A DNA stretch of 64,000 bases from positions 1-64,000 of the forward strand of contig CALVCA010000004.1 of assembly GCA_944325895.1 (NCBI GenBank). The letters are read 5' to 3'. Of the stretch, positions 1 to 8,171 are shown piece after piece (within the stretch, counting starts at the first letter, position 1; each line of letters begins with the position of its first letter). The translations under genes and the position numbers were made by a program. The stretch comes from Candidatus Gastranaerophilales bacterium. GTDB taxonomy: Bacteria > Cyanobacteriota > Vampirovibrionia > Gastranaerophilales > Gastranaerophilaceae. The notes under the pieces are model-generated. The model searched no databases. It had not been told where the DNA came from and saw only the letters and a program-made list of their open reading frames with translations.

Positions 1-140
1 AGAATTTCATACGATTTCCCGCCTCTTACTTCAACTTCTCTTGCAATATACTTACCTTGGTTAATTGCAAGTCTTATTGAACGTGTACTTTTTAATCCTT
101 TTAATTCTGCGATTTTATTAATACTTATATATTCGTCCAT
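1..140 (-). CDS. Transposase, Mu/Tn552 type, N-terminal fragment (cut by window edge)
   Basis: Only the first 46 codons are visible, starting ATG at 140 and running off the window. They read MDEYISINKIAELKGLKSTR and continue through AINQGKYIAREVEVRGGKSYEI. This is the winged-helix/HTH N-terminus seen in Mu-type DDE transposases, which typically have '..IS..EIAELKG.S.R.VR.AI..GKY..R.V..RGGKSYEI' ahead of the DDE core. The family's role is strand transfer during transposition. The catalytic core is not in the window, so activity cannot be judged. No strong Shine-Dalgarno is seen. The neighbouring terminal repeats at 474-545 support the assignment. Confidence 0.6.
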   Translation of the reverse strand, partial: MDEYISINKIAELKGLKSTRSIRLAINQGKYIAREVEVRGGKSYEI

Positions 141-473
141 ACTCACAGATTAACTCTGAAGCAGGAAAAGTGTTCCTGTTTTCCTACTTTTGTAACATAC
201 CAACACAAATTACTCTTATTAAAACCAAATCGGACATTATCTACTTCAAAAGTCCAATAATCGTTTTATCCGTGCAAGTTAGTGGAATTAGGACAAACAG
301 CGATGACGATTCGTTTTTTAGCTAAAATTTTTGGAATTTTGAGGACATTTGTGATACCCAAAAGAGACTTTTCGTCCGGTTTCAGAACGCATAAAACGAT
401 TACTTCCGACCTCTATAATTCAAACACAAAGCCAACCTTGCCGAATAATCCTTTTATTCGTTCAGGCAAAATG

Positions 474-545
474 TCCCGTTAAAATACAGTCTCTAATACA
501 TTACACTGGACATTAAAATACAATAAAATATCCCGTTAAAATACA
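474..545. repeat. Three terminal repeats of the transposon end
   Basis: Copies lie at 531-545, 508-522 and 474-488. Read on the minus strand (inward), the outer and inner copies are identical: TGTATTTTAACGGGA. The middle one is TGTATTTTAATGTCC, matching in the first ten bases. Such spaced repeats usually serve as transposase-binding sites at transposon ends. Confidence 0.55.
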
Positions 546-577
546 AAAAAAAGAGGATAAGTTTTATCCTCTTTTTA
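545..577 (-). terminator. Rho-independent terminator of tRNA-Met
   Basis: A hairpin with stem AAAAGAGGATAA / TTATCCTCTTTT follows the tRNA on the minus strand and ends in a T run. The T run coincides with the transposon end at 545. Confidence 0.8.
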
Positions 578-578
578 T

Positions 579-652
579 TAGCAAGGGAGAGATTCGAACT
601 CTCGACCTCACGGGTATGAGCCGTACGCTCTCACCAACTGAGCTACCTTGCC
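579..652 (-). tRNA. tRNA-Met (CAU), elongator type
   Basis: The minus strand folds as a 74-nt cloverleaf. It has a GGCAAGG acceptor 5' strand pairing with CCTTGCT (G1-U72 wobble), a D-loop with AGCTCAGTTGGT, anticodon loop CTCATAC (anticodon CAU), a T-arm with GTTCGAATC, and discriminator A. The CCA end is not encoded. It does not start with the unpaired C typical of initiator tRNA, and the anticodon arm TACGG/CCGTG resembles elongator tRNA-Met rather than tRNA-Ile2(CAU). A terminator follows directly. Confidence 0.9.
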
Positions 653-695
653 ATAATTAATAATCACTGACAATCTTTATTTTTGCACAAAGGAT

Positions 696-724
696 TTGAA
701 TTTTCAAGTATTTAATTATATAAT
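696..724 (+). promoter_or_regulatory. Sigma70 promoter of the MATE gene, leaderless geometry
   Basis: TTGAAT (696-701), a 17-nt spacer and TATAAT (719-724). The ATG at 733 is 8 nt downstream, so transcription should start at or within 2 nt of the start codon. No Shine-Dalgarno is present. Confidence 0.6.
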
Positions 725-732
725 TTTTACGA

Positions 733-2109
733 ATGATTAAAGATTTAACACATGGTTCACCATTAAAGCTCATTATGCTTTTCTCCGTCCCGCTTTTAAT
801 CGGGAATATATTTCAACAGTTATACAATTTAGCAGATATTGTAATTGTAGGAAGGACTTTAGGTGTAAATGCACTGGCATCTGTTGGAGCCGTTGCACCG
901 TTATTTTTTCTTATAATGTTTGCCGTATCAGGCATGACAAACGGTTTTGCCGTAATAACCGGACAAAAATTCGGAGCCGATGATAAAAATGGCGTAAGAC
1001 GTTCCGTTGCTATATCAACAATTTTAAGTTCTATATTTACAATATTTTTTACGATTATCTTTATGCTGGCAATGAAACCTATCCTTTTTATGATGAATGT
1101 ACCGAAAGAAATTTTTAATGACTCATACTGGTATATTCAAATATGTGTTTTAGGGCTTATCGTTGCAAATTTTTATAATCTTCTTGCTAGTATAGTAAGG
1201 GCTTTAGGGGATAGCAAAACTCCTTTATATTTTTTAATTTTAGCTTCAGTTTTAAATGTATTTTTAGCTCTTTTATTTATTCTAAAATTTAATATGGGAG
1301 TTCCCGGCTCTGCCGTTGCAGTAGTTCTTTCACAAGCGTTTTCTGTAATTCTATGTTTAATCTTTGTAAAAAAACATTTTCCTATTTTACATTTACGAAA
1401 ATCAGACTGGTTATTTAAGAAAGAAAATCGTACCAAAGATTTTAAATTCATAATGGAACACATAAACGTAGGATTTCCTATGGCAGTACAATTTTCAGTA
1501 CTGGGATTAGGAATTTTAATAATCCAAAGTGTTTGCAATACATTTGGCTCAAACGTAATTGCGGCAATGACAGCAGCATTAAGAATAGAACAAATTGCCA
1601 CCATGCCGATGGTTTCTTTCGGAGTTGCAGTATCAGTTTTTGTTGCACAAAACTTTGGTGCAAAAAATTTGCAACGCATCCGTTACGGAGTTTTAAGAAC
1701 ATCATTAATAAATTTAATTTTAAGTATTGCGATGGCTTTTATAATGCGGCAATGGGGCACTGATATCGTCGGAATATTCATCGGCGAAGAAAAAACAGCC
1801 GTTATTAATATTGCTCATGAATATCTTTGGATTAGTACTCTTTTCTACTTTTTCTTAGGACAAATATTCATTTTCAGAAATGCACTCCAAGGCATGGGAA
1901 GAACTCTGATACCTCTTACATCATCGTTTGGAGAACTTATGATAAGGTCTTTTGCTGCTGTATATTTAGCTGTAAAATTCGGGTATTACGGCATATTCTA
2001 TGCAGGTCCCATAGCCTGGATTACGGCATCTGCCATAGTATCTTTTGGATACTTTATTAATATTAAAAAACTTAAATTAAAGTTAATAAAGGAACGCATT
2101 TTAGAATAA
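733..2109 (+). CDS. MATE family multidrug/cation antiporter
   Basis: This 458-residue, very hydrophobic protein matches the MATE family in length and pattern, with about twelve predicted membrane helices arranged as two six-helix halves. The N-terminal signature is visible: 'GSPLKLIMLFSVPLLIGNIFQQLYNLADIVIVGR' (residues ~8-41), followed by the G-A-ASVGA stretch typical of helix 2. The second half begins near residue 238 with the matching 'VGFPMAVQFSVLGLGI'. Family members export cationic compounds in exchange for Na+ or H+ at the inner membrane; the substrate cannot be told here. It is a single gene, divergent from tRNA-Met and converging on the DJ-1/PfpI gene one base later. The start is fixed by the promoter 8 nt upstream. 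Confidence 0.9.
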   Translation: MIKDLTHGSPLKLIMLFSVPLLIGNIFQQLYNLADIVIVGRTLGVNALASVGAVAPLFFLIMFAVSGMTNGFAVITGQKFGADDKNGVRRSVAISTILSSIFTIFFTIIFMLAMKPILFMMNVPKEIFNDSYWYIQICVLGLIVANFYNLLASIVRALGDSKTPLYFLILASVLNVFLALLFILKFNMGVPGSAVAVVLSQAFSVILCLIFVKKHFPILHLRKSDWLFKKENRTKDFKFIMEHINVGFPMAVQFSVLGLGILIIQSVCNTFGSNVIAAMTAALRIEQIATMPMVSFGVAVSVFVAQNFGAKNLQRIRYGVLRTSLINLILSIAMAFIMRQWGTDIVGIFIGEEKTAVINIAHEYLWISTLFYFFLGQIFIFRNALQGMGRTLIPLTSSFGELMIRSFAAVYLAVKFGYYGIFYAGPIAWITASAIVSFGYFINIKKLKLKLIKERILE

Positions 2110-2110
2110 A

Positions 2111-2773
2111 CTATTTTTCAAAATATTTAATAATAGTTTCTGCAAAAGCTTTAGAAGATTGATAGTTTTGTGCAGTTATCAAATTCCCGTCAACAACAAC
2201 ATTTATTTCACCGACAGGTTGTTTGACAAAGACGGCATTACGTTCTATCAAAGCATCCTCAAGGCTAAAAGGAGTTGCTTCGTCCTTTTTATAAAACTTT
2301 TCTTCTTCATTTGTAAAACAGGTAACACGTTTTTGAGCAATAATATAAGCTCCATCAGCTTTAGCCGTAAGTAAACCTGCGGGACCATGACAAATTGCTG
2401 CAACTAATTTGCCGGTTTGATAGAAATAAGCAACCATATTACCGACAAGTTCACTTTTTGCAATATCAAACATAGGTCCATGACCTCCGGGGAAAACTAT
2501 TGCATCATATGAATCATAATTAACTTCTTCTAATTTAACCGTATTATCAAGCATTTTTTTGGCATTATGCCATTTAATATCATTAATCAAATTTTCACTT
2601 TCAGGATCTAAAGGCACATGTCCGCCTAAAATACTTGCTACATTTATATGGTAACCTTCATCCTCAAATATTACATACGGAACAGCAAATTCTTCGAACC
2701 ATAAGCCCGTTTTATGCATATTATCCGCAAAATATTCAGTATTAGTAACAACCATTAAAATATTTTTAGACAT
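2111..2773 (-). CDS. DJ-1/PfpI superfamily protein (Hsp31/ThiJ-like)
   Basis: A 220-residue class I glutamine amidotransferase-like fold. The nucleophile elbow is AAICHGPAG with Cys128, preceded by the FPGGHGPM loop (~94-101), and the acidic partner is likely in 'FEDEGY' near residue 36-40. This arrangement is that of the Hsp31/YajL/PfpI group, whose members act as holdases, glyoxalases or deglycases. The sequence does not decide which. Length fits a single-domain cytoplasmic enzyme. The start has a strong Shine-Dalgarno (AGGAGGTG). It converges on the MATE gene with one base between the stop codons. Confidence 0.85.
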   Translation of the reverse strand: MSKNILMVVTNTEYFADNMHKTGLWFEEFAVPYVIFEDEGYHINVASILGGHVPLDPESENLINDIKWHNAKKMLDNTVKLEEVNYDSYDAIVFPGGHGPMFDIAKSELVGNMVAYFYQTGKLVAAICHGPAGLLTAKADGAYIIAQKRVTCFTNEEEKFYKKDEATPFSLEDALIERNAVFVKQPVGEINVVVDGNLITAQNYQSSKAFAETIIKYFEK

Positions 2774-2860
2774 AATCCACCTCCTAAAATTAATAGTATA
2801 CGAAACAATCTTTTTATATATTGGAATATAAGACAGTTTTAAAATTATCCATTGGTTGAA

Positions 2861-4163
<1,303 letters not shown>

Positions 4164-4191
4164 AAATATGTAACAAAATAACCGAAAACCT

Positions 4192-4219
4192 TAAAGAAAA
4201 ATCAAACAATAGTCGATAG
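4192..4219 (+). promoter_or_regulatory. Sigma28/SigF-like promoter candidate for the small-protein pair
   Basis: TAAA (4192-4195), 16 nt, then GTCGATAG (4212-4219). The spacing and core match the other candidate at 15357-15384 exactly. The classical FliA/SigF form is TAAA-N15-GCCGATAA, so this is one base longer. Confidence 0.35.
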
Positions 4220-4252
4220 ATAATTTGTAAGAGCTTTAAGGAGAAGTGTATT

Positions 4253-4465
4253 ATGAACGAGAAAAGAATCATGAATGAAGAAGATTTAATGGTTGATTTT
4301 GCGGAAATGACAAGTTTTGATTTTAATTCACTGGATTACGAACAAATGCAGGAACTGCATAGAATTACCGACAGTGAATATGCAAAAAAACCGTATGCGT
4401 TCAAATTCGGTAAATTTGATTTAACAGATATGTTTAAATCATTAATTGCACAAAAAGAAATTTAA
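4253..4465 (+). CDS. Small acidic protein, unknown
   Basis: A 70-residue acidic protein with no family I recognise. It starts MNEKRIMNEEDLMVDFAEMT and ends with a KFGKFDLTDMFKSL segment; no signal peptide or membrane segment is visible. The ribosome binding site AAGGAGAAG is well placed before the ATG. It is followed after 9 nt by another small protein gene with its own Shine-Dalgarno, and the pair ends at a terminator, so they form a two-gene unit downstream of eno. The preceding sigma28-like promoter suggests co-regulation with surface or structural genes, but that is inference. Confidence 0.6.
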   Translation: MNEKRIMNEEDLMVDFAEMTSFDFNSLDYEQMQELHRITDSEYAKKPYAFKFGKFDLTDMFKSLIAQKEI

Positions 4466-4474
4466 GGAGTTTAT

Positions 4475-4690
4475 ATGGATAATTTTGACGAATTATTCCC
4501 TGAGAACTGTTTTCTGCCTTGTATAGGAGAAACAGAGCCCAAACAGCAGTTTGTCAGGCAGCATAAAGACTTAGAAACATTGCTTGCCGAACTGGAAGTA
4601 ATAAAAAATAACATAGAGGAGATAAAAGCCCGAGAATGGCATTTAGCGGAACTGATAAAGTTTCATAATGCCGCAAGGCTACCGGACTAA
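4475..4690 (+). CDS. Small coiled-coil protein, unknown
   Basis: A 71-residue protein. The central part (~30-60) has heptad-like spacing (LETLLAELEVIKNNIEEIKA), predicting a short coiled coil that could mediate dimerisation. Two cysteines (CFLPC) sit near residue 12-16. The Shine-Dalgarno AAGGAG precedes the ATG. It is the second gene of the unit with 4253-4465 and is followed at once by a hairpin terminator. I do not recognise a family and assign no function. Confidence 0.6.
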   Translation: MDNFDELFPENCFLPCIGETEPKQQFVRQHKDLETLLAELEVIKNNIEEIKAREWHLAELIKFHNAARLPD

Positions 4691-4712
4691 GCACCTCACG
4701 GTGCTTTTTTTA
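4691..4712 (+). terminator. Rho-independent terminator
   Basis: GCACC-tcac-GGTGC followed by seven T, directly after the stop codon of the small-protein pair. Confidence 0.85.
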
Positions 4713-4730
4713 AATATTTTTAGAAGTTTT

Positions 4731-5414
4731 TCAGTAATTATAAACCTTAGTAACCTGACCGTCAGCATTACAATCTTCCGTTCTTATCAGTTTGCCTGAA
4801 TCATTATATTCATGATTTCTGTACCAATCAAGGTCACCATTAGGTTTTCTGAATATATCTCTTGATTTATTACCCTTGTCATCATATTCAAATTCATAAT
4901 ATTCTCTAATAGAGCCGTCAGGGTTTCTGATAATACTTGCGACTTCACGTCCGTTATCATCATATTGAACGTCTTTAGGGCATTTTATAATTTCACCGCT
5001 TTCAAGCTGGTATTGGACATAAGATCTGGTAATTTGTTCGTCAGTAATAGAACTGACAAATGCCGGAGCCGGTTTTGTTTGAGTCGGGATATTTTCATCT
5101 TTTTGCACTGCAGCAGAAAGGTTTAACCCCATCGCTCCATAGATTTTATTCATTTGTTCATCAGATAACGAAATCTTTTGTCCGGCTCTTATTTGATAAC
5201 TTGTACCGTAGCCTTTTTCGGTTTTATCTGTGCCGCCGAAAAATAATCTGTCACCGTTTGAAACTTTTTCTTTTTGAATTTCATCAAAAACCGTACAAAC
5301 CTTATTCCAATCAATATTTTTAGAACCGTCAAAACCTGCTTGTTTTTTTGCCTGTTCTAAAAAAATATAACTTAAACCTCTGTCATTATCTTTTACTGTG
5401 TATTCAAAACTCAT
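4731..5414 (-). CDS. Unknown protein with C-terminal YD-type repeats
   Basis: A 227-residue protein without signal peptide. The N-terminal ~100 residues are not recognised. The C-terminal third carries at least three tandem ~24-residue units of the form 'YDDNGREV..IIRNPDGS', 'YDDKGNKSRDIFRKPNGD' and 'YNDSGKLIRTEDCNADGQ', which resemble YD/RHS-type or YwqK-like beta-repeats. The reading frame is open six bases further, to a TTG, but the Shine-Dalgarno AAGGAG lies 7 nt before the ATG at 5414, so that start is chosen. Similar repeat units occur in the EF-hand protein at 31.4-33.1 kb. The function is unknown; repeats of this kind often lie in cell-surface or secreted proteins. Confidence 0.7.
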   Translation of the reverse strand: MSFEYTVKDNDRGLSYIFLEQAKKQAGFDGSKNIDWNKVCTVFDEIQKEKVSNGDRLFFGGTDKTEKGYGTSYQIRAGQKISLSDEQMNKIYGAMGLNLSAAVQKDENIPTQTKPAPAFVSSITDEQITRSYVQYQLESGEIIKCPKDVQYDDNGREVASIIRNPDGSIREYYEFEYDDKGNKSRDIFRKPNGDLDWYRNHEYNDSGKLIRTEDCNADGQVTKVYNY

Positions 5415-5436
5415 AACCAAACTCCTTTTTTAAAAT

Positions 5437-5465
5437 ATTATAGCTTATTTTTAAGATTAAAACAA
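5437..5465 (-). promoter_or_regulatory. Sigma70 promoter of the YD-repeat gene
   Basis: On the minus strand TTGTTT (5465-5460), 17-nt spacer, TATAAT (5442-5437). It is followed by a 5' leader of about 15-20 nt carrying the Shine-Dalgarno. Confidence 0.55.
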
Positions 5466-5489
5466 GTACAAAAAAAAGTAATTTACAAA

Positions 5490-5553
5490 GTCATTCTGAG
5501 CGAAACGAAGAATCTTTTTTTGAGATCCTTCGGGCTAAAGCCCTCAGGATGAC
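5490..5553. repeat. REP-like palindromic repeat, copy 1
   Basis: A 64-bp element. Its ends read GTCATTCTGAG and CTCAGGATGAC, with an inner CTTCGGGCTAAAGCCCTC hairpin. Related copies are at 5600-5667, 15072-15130, 24520-24547 and 57088-57118. The core GTCATTCTGAGCGAAGCGAAGAATCT is a very common intergenic repeat in many bacteria. Confidence 0.7.
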
Positions 5554-5599
5554 ATGTTGACGGCTATGCAATACCAGTATGGCTACGTGCGTAGCACCC

Positions 5600-5667
5600 G
5601 TCATTCTGAGCAAAGCGAAGAATCTCATGAAATCTTTGAGATCCTTCGGCTGAAGCCTCAGGATGAC
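5600..5667. repeat. REP-like palindromic repeat, copy 2
   Basis: A second copy of the same element (GTCATTCTGAG ... CTCAGGATGAC), preceded by the small palindrome GCTACGTGCGTAGC. A half copy (CTCAGGATGACGG) follows near 5680. The whole 5430-5730 stretch holds only these repeats. Confidence 0.7.
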
Positions 5668-5730
5668 GTGCCACTGAAAATACTCAGGATGACGGTCTTT
5701 TAATAATGTCTGAGGGATTTGGCTATATCA

Positions 5731-5760
5731 AAAAAAGGCAGCTTTCGCTGCCTTTTTTTA
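5731..5760. terminator. Bidirectional terminator after prepilin A
   Basis: AAAAAAGGCAGC-tttc-GCTGCCTTTTTT: a strong stem with an A tract on one side and a T tract on the other. It sits just beyond the prepilin A stop codon (minus strand). Confidence 0.85.
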
Positions 5761-5775
5761 AGCAAAATTATTCAA

Positions 5776-6567
5776 TTATTTTCCGAATAATACAGTTCTT
5801 GCTGCATCATTTGCAGGTTCAACTGTTTGACCATGGAAGATAACCGGATAGATATCTTTTACGTTTGCATTATCTACTTCACAAGCATCATCAACTTCTT
5901 CACCGCTATCGCATTTTATTGTTGTATTTGGAGCTGTATCACCATTTACGTCAATAAATCCAATGCATTTTTCATTCGGAGCAGAACAATTAGCAGCTCC
6001 ATTAGTACCCTTTAAATAACCAAATACTGTTCCATCAGCAAGAGCATACACTCTCCAAGCCGATGCCGTAGGGGCTGCAACTGTTTTATCTATTTCAACA
6101 GGCTTTCCTACCTCTATACCATCACATAAAGAGTCACCATCTTCATCTTGAGGATCACTCGCAGTTCCCGTACAAACGTGTTCAACATGATAAGTCATAG
6201 CATCTTCCAAAGCCTCTGTACCAGCAGCTGCATCTTCTGCTTTTTTTCCGGCATTGGCAAAATAAGTATCTGTAATATCAGTAGCTGATTGCAAACGGTC
6301 TTTCAACATTGCTCCTAAAGAACCATCCGTTGCTTCCGCCGTTCCTGTAGCTTCGTCTTTTTTCAATGTAGAAAAATCTGTGTCTTCCATTGCAACGTTC
6401 ATTAACACTGCCTGATTTAATGATGACAATGCTTTTTTGTACGCTGATTTAAATTGTGCTCCGTTTGTGTTTGAAATCAATGTCGGGATTGTCATAGCTG
6501 CTACTACACCTATGATACCAAGTGTGATTAACACTTCCGCTAACGTAAAACCGAATCTTTTTGTCAT
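5776..6567 (-). CDS. Type IV prepilin-like protein A (variable-middle pilin)
   Basis: A 263-residue precursor beginning MTKRFG then FTLAEVLITLGIIGVVAA. Prepilin peptidase should cut after Gly6, giving N-terminal Phe and Glu at +5, followed by the hydrophobic assembly helix. The body is rich in Asp, Ala and Thr with four or more Cys, as in class-specific pseudopilins. Residues 1-68 and the last ~30 (DIYPV.FHGQTVEPANDAARTVLFGK) match protein B almost exactly, while the middle diverges in sequence and length. An upstream in-frame ATG at 6630 is rejected because it lies inside the leader hairpin; the chosen ATG has AGGAAG 7 nt upstream. No pilus assembly genes are nearby. It is likely secreted or surface exposed. 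Confidence 0.85.
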   Translation of the reverse strand: MTKRFGFTLAEVLITLGIIGVVAAMTIPTLISNTNGAQFKSAYKKALSSLNQAVLMNVAMEDTDFSTLKKDEATGTAEATDGSLGAMLKDRLQSATDITDTYFANAGKKAEDAAAGTEALEDAMTYHVEHVCTGTASDPQDEDGDSLCDGIEVGKPVEIDKTVAAPTASAWRVYALADGTVFGYLKGTNGAANCSAPNEKCIGFIDVNGDTAPNTTIKCDSGEEVDDACEVDNANVKDIYPVIFHGQTVEPANDAARTVLFGK

Positions 6568-6612
6568 AATTTTTCTTCCTCTCTTTTTTTTGTACAACTG
6601 AGCTTCGCTCTT

Positions 6613-6742
6613 CAATTTACAAAACCCCATTGCAGCCGTCGATTATTGAAAGGTGATGTCAATAATCTCTTTTGACATAATAAATCCGTCATATATTGTT
6701 TGTTCATAGCAATATACGACTGCAATAGGGTTTTGTAAATTG
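6613..6742 (-). ncRNA. Structured 5' leader RNA of prepilin A
   Basis: Two 26-nt arms (6717-6742 and 6613-6638) pair along their whole length, with only two G-U wobbles. The ~78-nt interior holds further hairpins, TATATTG/CAATATA and GATTATTGA/TCAATAATC. It lies between the leader ORF and the prepilin start, so it should be part of the mRNA. It could be a regulatory leader or, less likely, a MITE-like insertion. An almost identical copy lies at 19514-19643. Confidence 0.55.
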
Positions 6743-6759
6743 ATTGCGGAAAACCTAGC

Positions 6760-6849
6760 TTAGAGGAAGTATACCCCCCCCCTACATGTGCTCGCTGTAA
6801 GGGTTTTGGTCACTTCTGCTAAAAATTTTTCCGCTCTGTTTTTCTTCAT
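6760..6849 (-). CDS. Leader small ORF with internal G9 tract (copy A)
   Basis: A 29-codon ORF starting MKKNRAEKFLAEVTKTLTAS and ending TCRGGVYFL. The G9 run (6774-6782) encodes part of Arg-Gly-Gly-Val. The ATG lies exactly 6 nt after a TAAAAT -10 box, so it would be translated from a leaderless mRNA. Loss of one G would extend the frame to 77 codons, through the structured leader; gain of one G would stop it within a few codons. The identical ORF precedes prepilin B. It is not a known family; the role as a leader peptide is inferred from position. GCGGAAAA near its start and TTTTCCGC after its stop could pair. Confidence 0.5.
   Translation of the reverse strand: MKKNRAEKFLAEVTKTLTASTCRGGVYFL
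6774..6782 (-). repeat. Homopolymeric G9 tract (C9 on + strand)
   Basis: Nine consecutive G on the coding strand in a strongly AT-rich genome, flanked TGTA-G9-TATAC. The same tract is in module B, and a G10 run preceded by the same TGTA is in locus C. Such runs are classic sites of slipped-strand length change. Confidence 0.9.
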
Positions 6850-6855
6850 GCCCTT

Positions 6856-6884
6856 ATTTTATTAATTTTTCTCCTGTTTGTCAA
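6856..6884 (-). promoter_or_regulatory. Strong sigma70 promoter of prepilin module A
   Basis: TTGACA (6884-6879), exactly 17 nt, TAAAAT (6861-6856), then 6 nt to the leader ORF ATG. It implies a ~280-nt leader before the prepilin. Confidence 0.75.
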
Positions 6885-6921
6885 GAGGGGTTACCTCTAT
6901 TTTTTTACATCAAATAGAGGA

Positions 6922-8163
6922 TTATAAATCTTTATGATGGAAATTTTTTACTCCGTCAACGTAATCCTTAACGATGTGACCTGCTCCGATAAGCTTATAT
7001 TTATAAATAGTTAAACCTTCAAGTCCTACAGGTCCTCTTGCATGAGTTTTATTGGTTGAAATTCCGACTTCTGCACCAAAACCGTATCTGAAACCGTCGG
7101 CAAATCTCGTTGAAACATTCCAATAAACACCTGCCGAATCAACTTTGTTCATAAATTTTTCAGCATTTTCACGATTTTGAGTAATAATACAATCAGTATG
7201 CCCTGAACCGTAAGTATTTATATGCTCTATTGCTTCATCTAAATTCTTAACTGTTTTGTATGCAAGTGTTGTATCACCATGTTCAAAAGCCCAGGTTTCG
7301 GGATTATTTACAAGAGTTATACCGGCCGATAAAAGTACTTGCGGCAAATCAGCTTTAAACTTTTCATGAATAAGTAATGTTTCAACTGCATTGCAGGCAC
7401 TTGGATACTGAGTTTTTGCATCAATGATAACTTTTTTTGCCGTTTCAAAATCAGCTGTTTCATCGACAAAAATATGACAAATTCCATCGGCATGACCCAA
7501 TACCGGAATTTTCGTATTTTCTTTTATAAATTTTACCAGTTTATTTCCGCCCCGGGGAATTACAAGATTTATATACTTATCACATTTAAGCATTTGTGCA
7601 ACATCATCACGGGAAAATACCTGCTGTAAAACATTTTTTGGAAAACCGGCAACTTTATCAAGTGTTTTATTTATGATATCTAAAATCGTTTTATTTGTAT
7701 TGATTGATTCTTTACCGCCTTTTAAAATCACTGCATTAGAGGATTTTATTGCAAGAGATGAAATTTGTGCTATAACATCGGGACGAGCCTCAAAAATAAT
7801 CCCCAAAACACCTATCGGACAGCTTACTTTATACAAAGTTAATCCCTCATCCAACTGCCTTACAAGTAATTTTTTATTTACGGGATCTTCAAGCTTCACT
7901 ATATCCCGTATTCCTTGCAGCATATCACGCATTTTGTTATTATCTAATTTTAATCTGTTAAATACGGATTTGGAAATTTCACCTGTTTCTACAAGCTTTT
8001 CGGCTTCTTTTAAATCTTTTTTATTCGCTTCAAAAATTTGCTCTTTTTCTTTTTCCAACGCATCAGCAATGTCTGATAATGCTCTGTTTTTTAAATCACT
8101 ATTAATATCAGCAATTTCAAGTGAAGCAGCTTTTGCAGCTTTTGCTATATTTTCAAAATCCAT
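6922..8163 (-). CDS. proA: Gamma-glutamyl phosphate reductase
   Basis: NADPH-dependent reduction of gamma-glutamyl phosphate to glutamate semialdehyde, the second step of proline synthesis. The 413 residues match the family throughout: the N-terminal helix region, 'RPDVIAQISSLAIKSSNAVILKGGKE' (~125-150), the catalytic cysteine in 'YPSACNAVETLL' (~255), and the C-terminal 'EVGISTNKTHARGPVGLEGLT' signature. AGGAGAGG precedes the ATG. It starts 8 bases after the proB stop in the same direction, forming a proBA operon. The prepilin A module lies immediately downstream, with no clear T-tailed terminator between them. Confidence 0.97.
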   Translation of the reverse strand: MDFENIAKAAKAASLEIADINSDLKNRALSDIADALEKEKEQIFEANKKDLKEAEKLVETGEISKSVFNRLKLDNNKMRDMLQGIRDIVKLEDPVNKKLLVRQLDEGLTLYKVSCPIGVLGIIFEARPDVIAQISSLAIKSSNAVILKGGKESINTNKTILDIINKTLDKVAGFPKNVLQQVFSRDDVAQMLKCDKYINLVIPRGGNKLVKFIKENTKIPVLGHADGICHIFVDETADFETAKKVIIDAKTQYPSACNAVETLLIHEKFKADLPQVLLSAGITLVNNPETWAFEHGDTTLAYKTVKNLDEAIEHINTYGSGHTDCIITQNRENAEKFMNKVDSAGVYWNVSTRFADGFRYGFGAEVGISTNKTHARGPVGLEGLTIYKYKLIGAGHIVKDYVDGVKNFHHKDL

Positions 8164-8171
8164 AACCTCTC

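Larger units (their letters stand above)
1..545 (-). mobile_element. Right-hand end of a transposon (Mu/Tn552-like), partial
   Basis: The window opens inside a transposase gene on the minus strand. Between its start codon (140) and the tRNA gene lie about 400 bp with no convincing gene; the only open frame (282-482) lacks a ribosome binding site and family features. The last 72 bp hold three copies of a repeat reading inward TGTATTTTAA. The outermost copy begins at 545, immediately beside the run of A (T on the minus strand) that ends the tRNA terminator. Repeated transposase sites near ends starting with TG are typical of Mu, Tn552 and Tn7-TnsB type elements. The other end lies outside the window, so element size and target duplication cannot be seen. 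Confidence 0.55.
5765..6913 (-). repeat. Duplicated prepilin module, copy A
   Basis: About 1.15 kb homologous to 18665-19813, at an offset of +12901 over the upstream half. The promoter, leader ORF, structured leader and first ~68 prepilin codons are nearly identical. The middle of the prepilin differs and the last ~30 codons are again nearly identical. Homology stops abruptly just before proA here and just before the 19870 gene in copy B. Confidence 0.85.

Noticed and set aside
282-482. 66-codon open frame in the transposon end
   Set aside because: No ribosome site, no family features, and it runs across the terminal repeats; probably chance.
6613-6742. Retron-type msr/msd RNA
   Set aside because: Inverted arms fit superficially, but no reverse transcriptase gene is nearby and a pilin gene follows directly.
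5776-6913. Diversity-generating retroelement as the cause of prepilin A/B differences
   Set aside because: No reverse transcriptase, no template repeat, and the differences include length changes and not only adenine-site substitutions.
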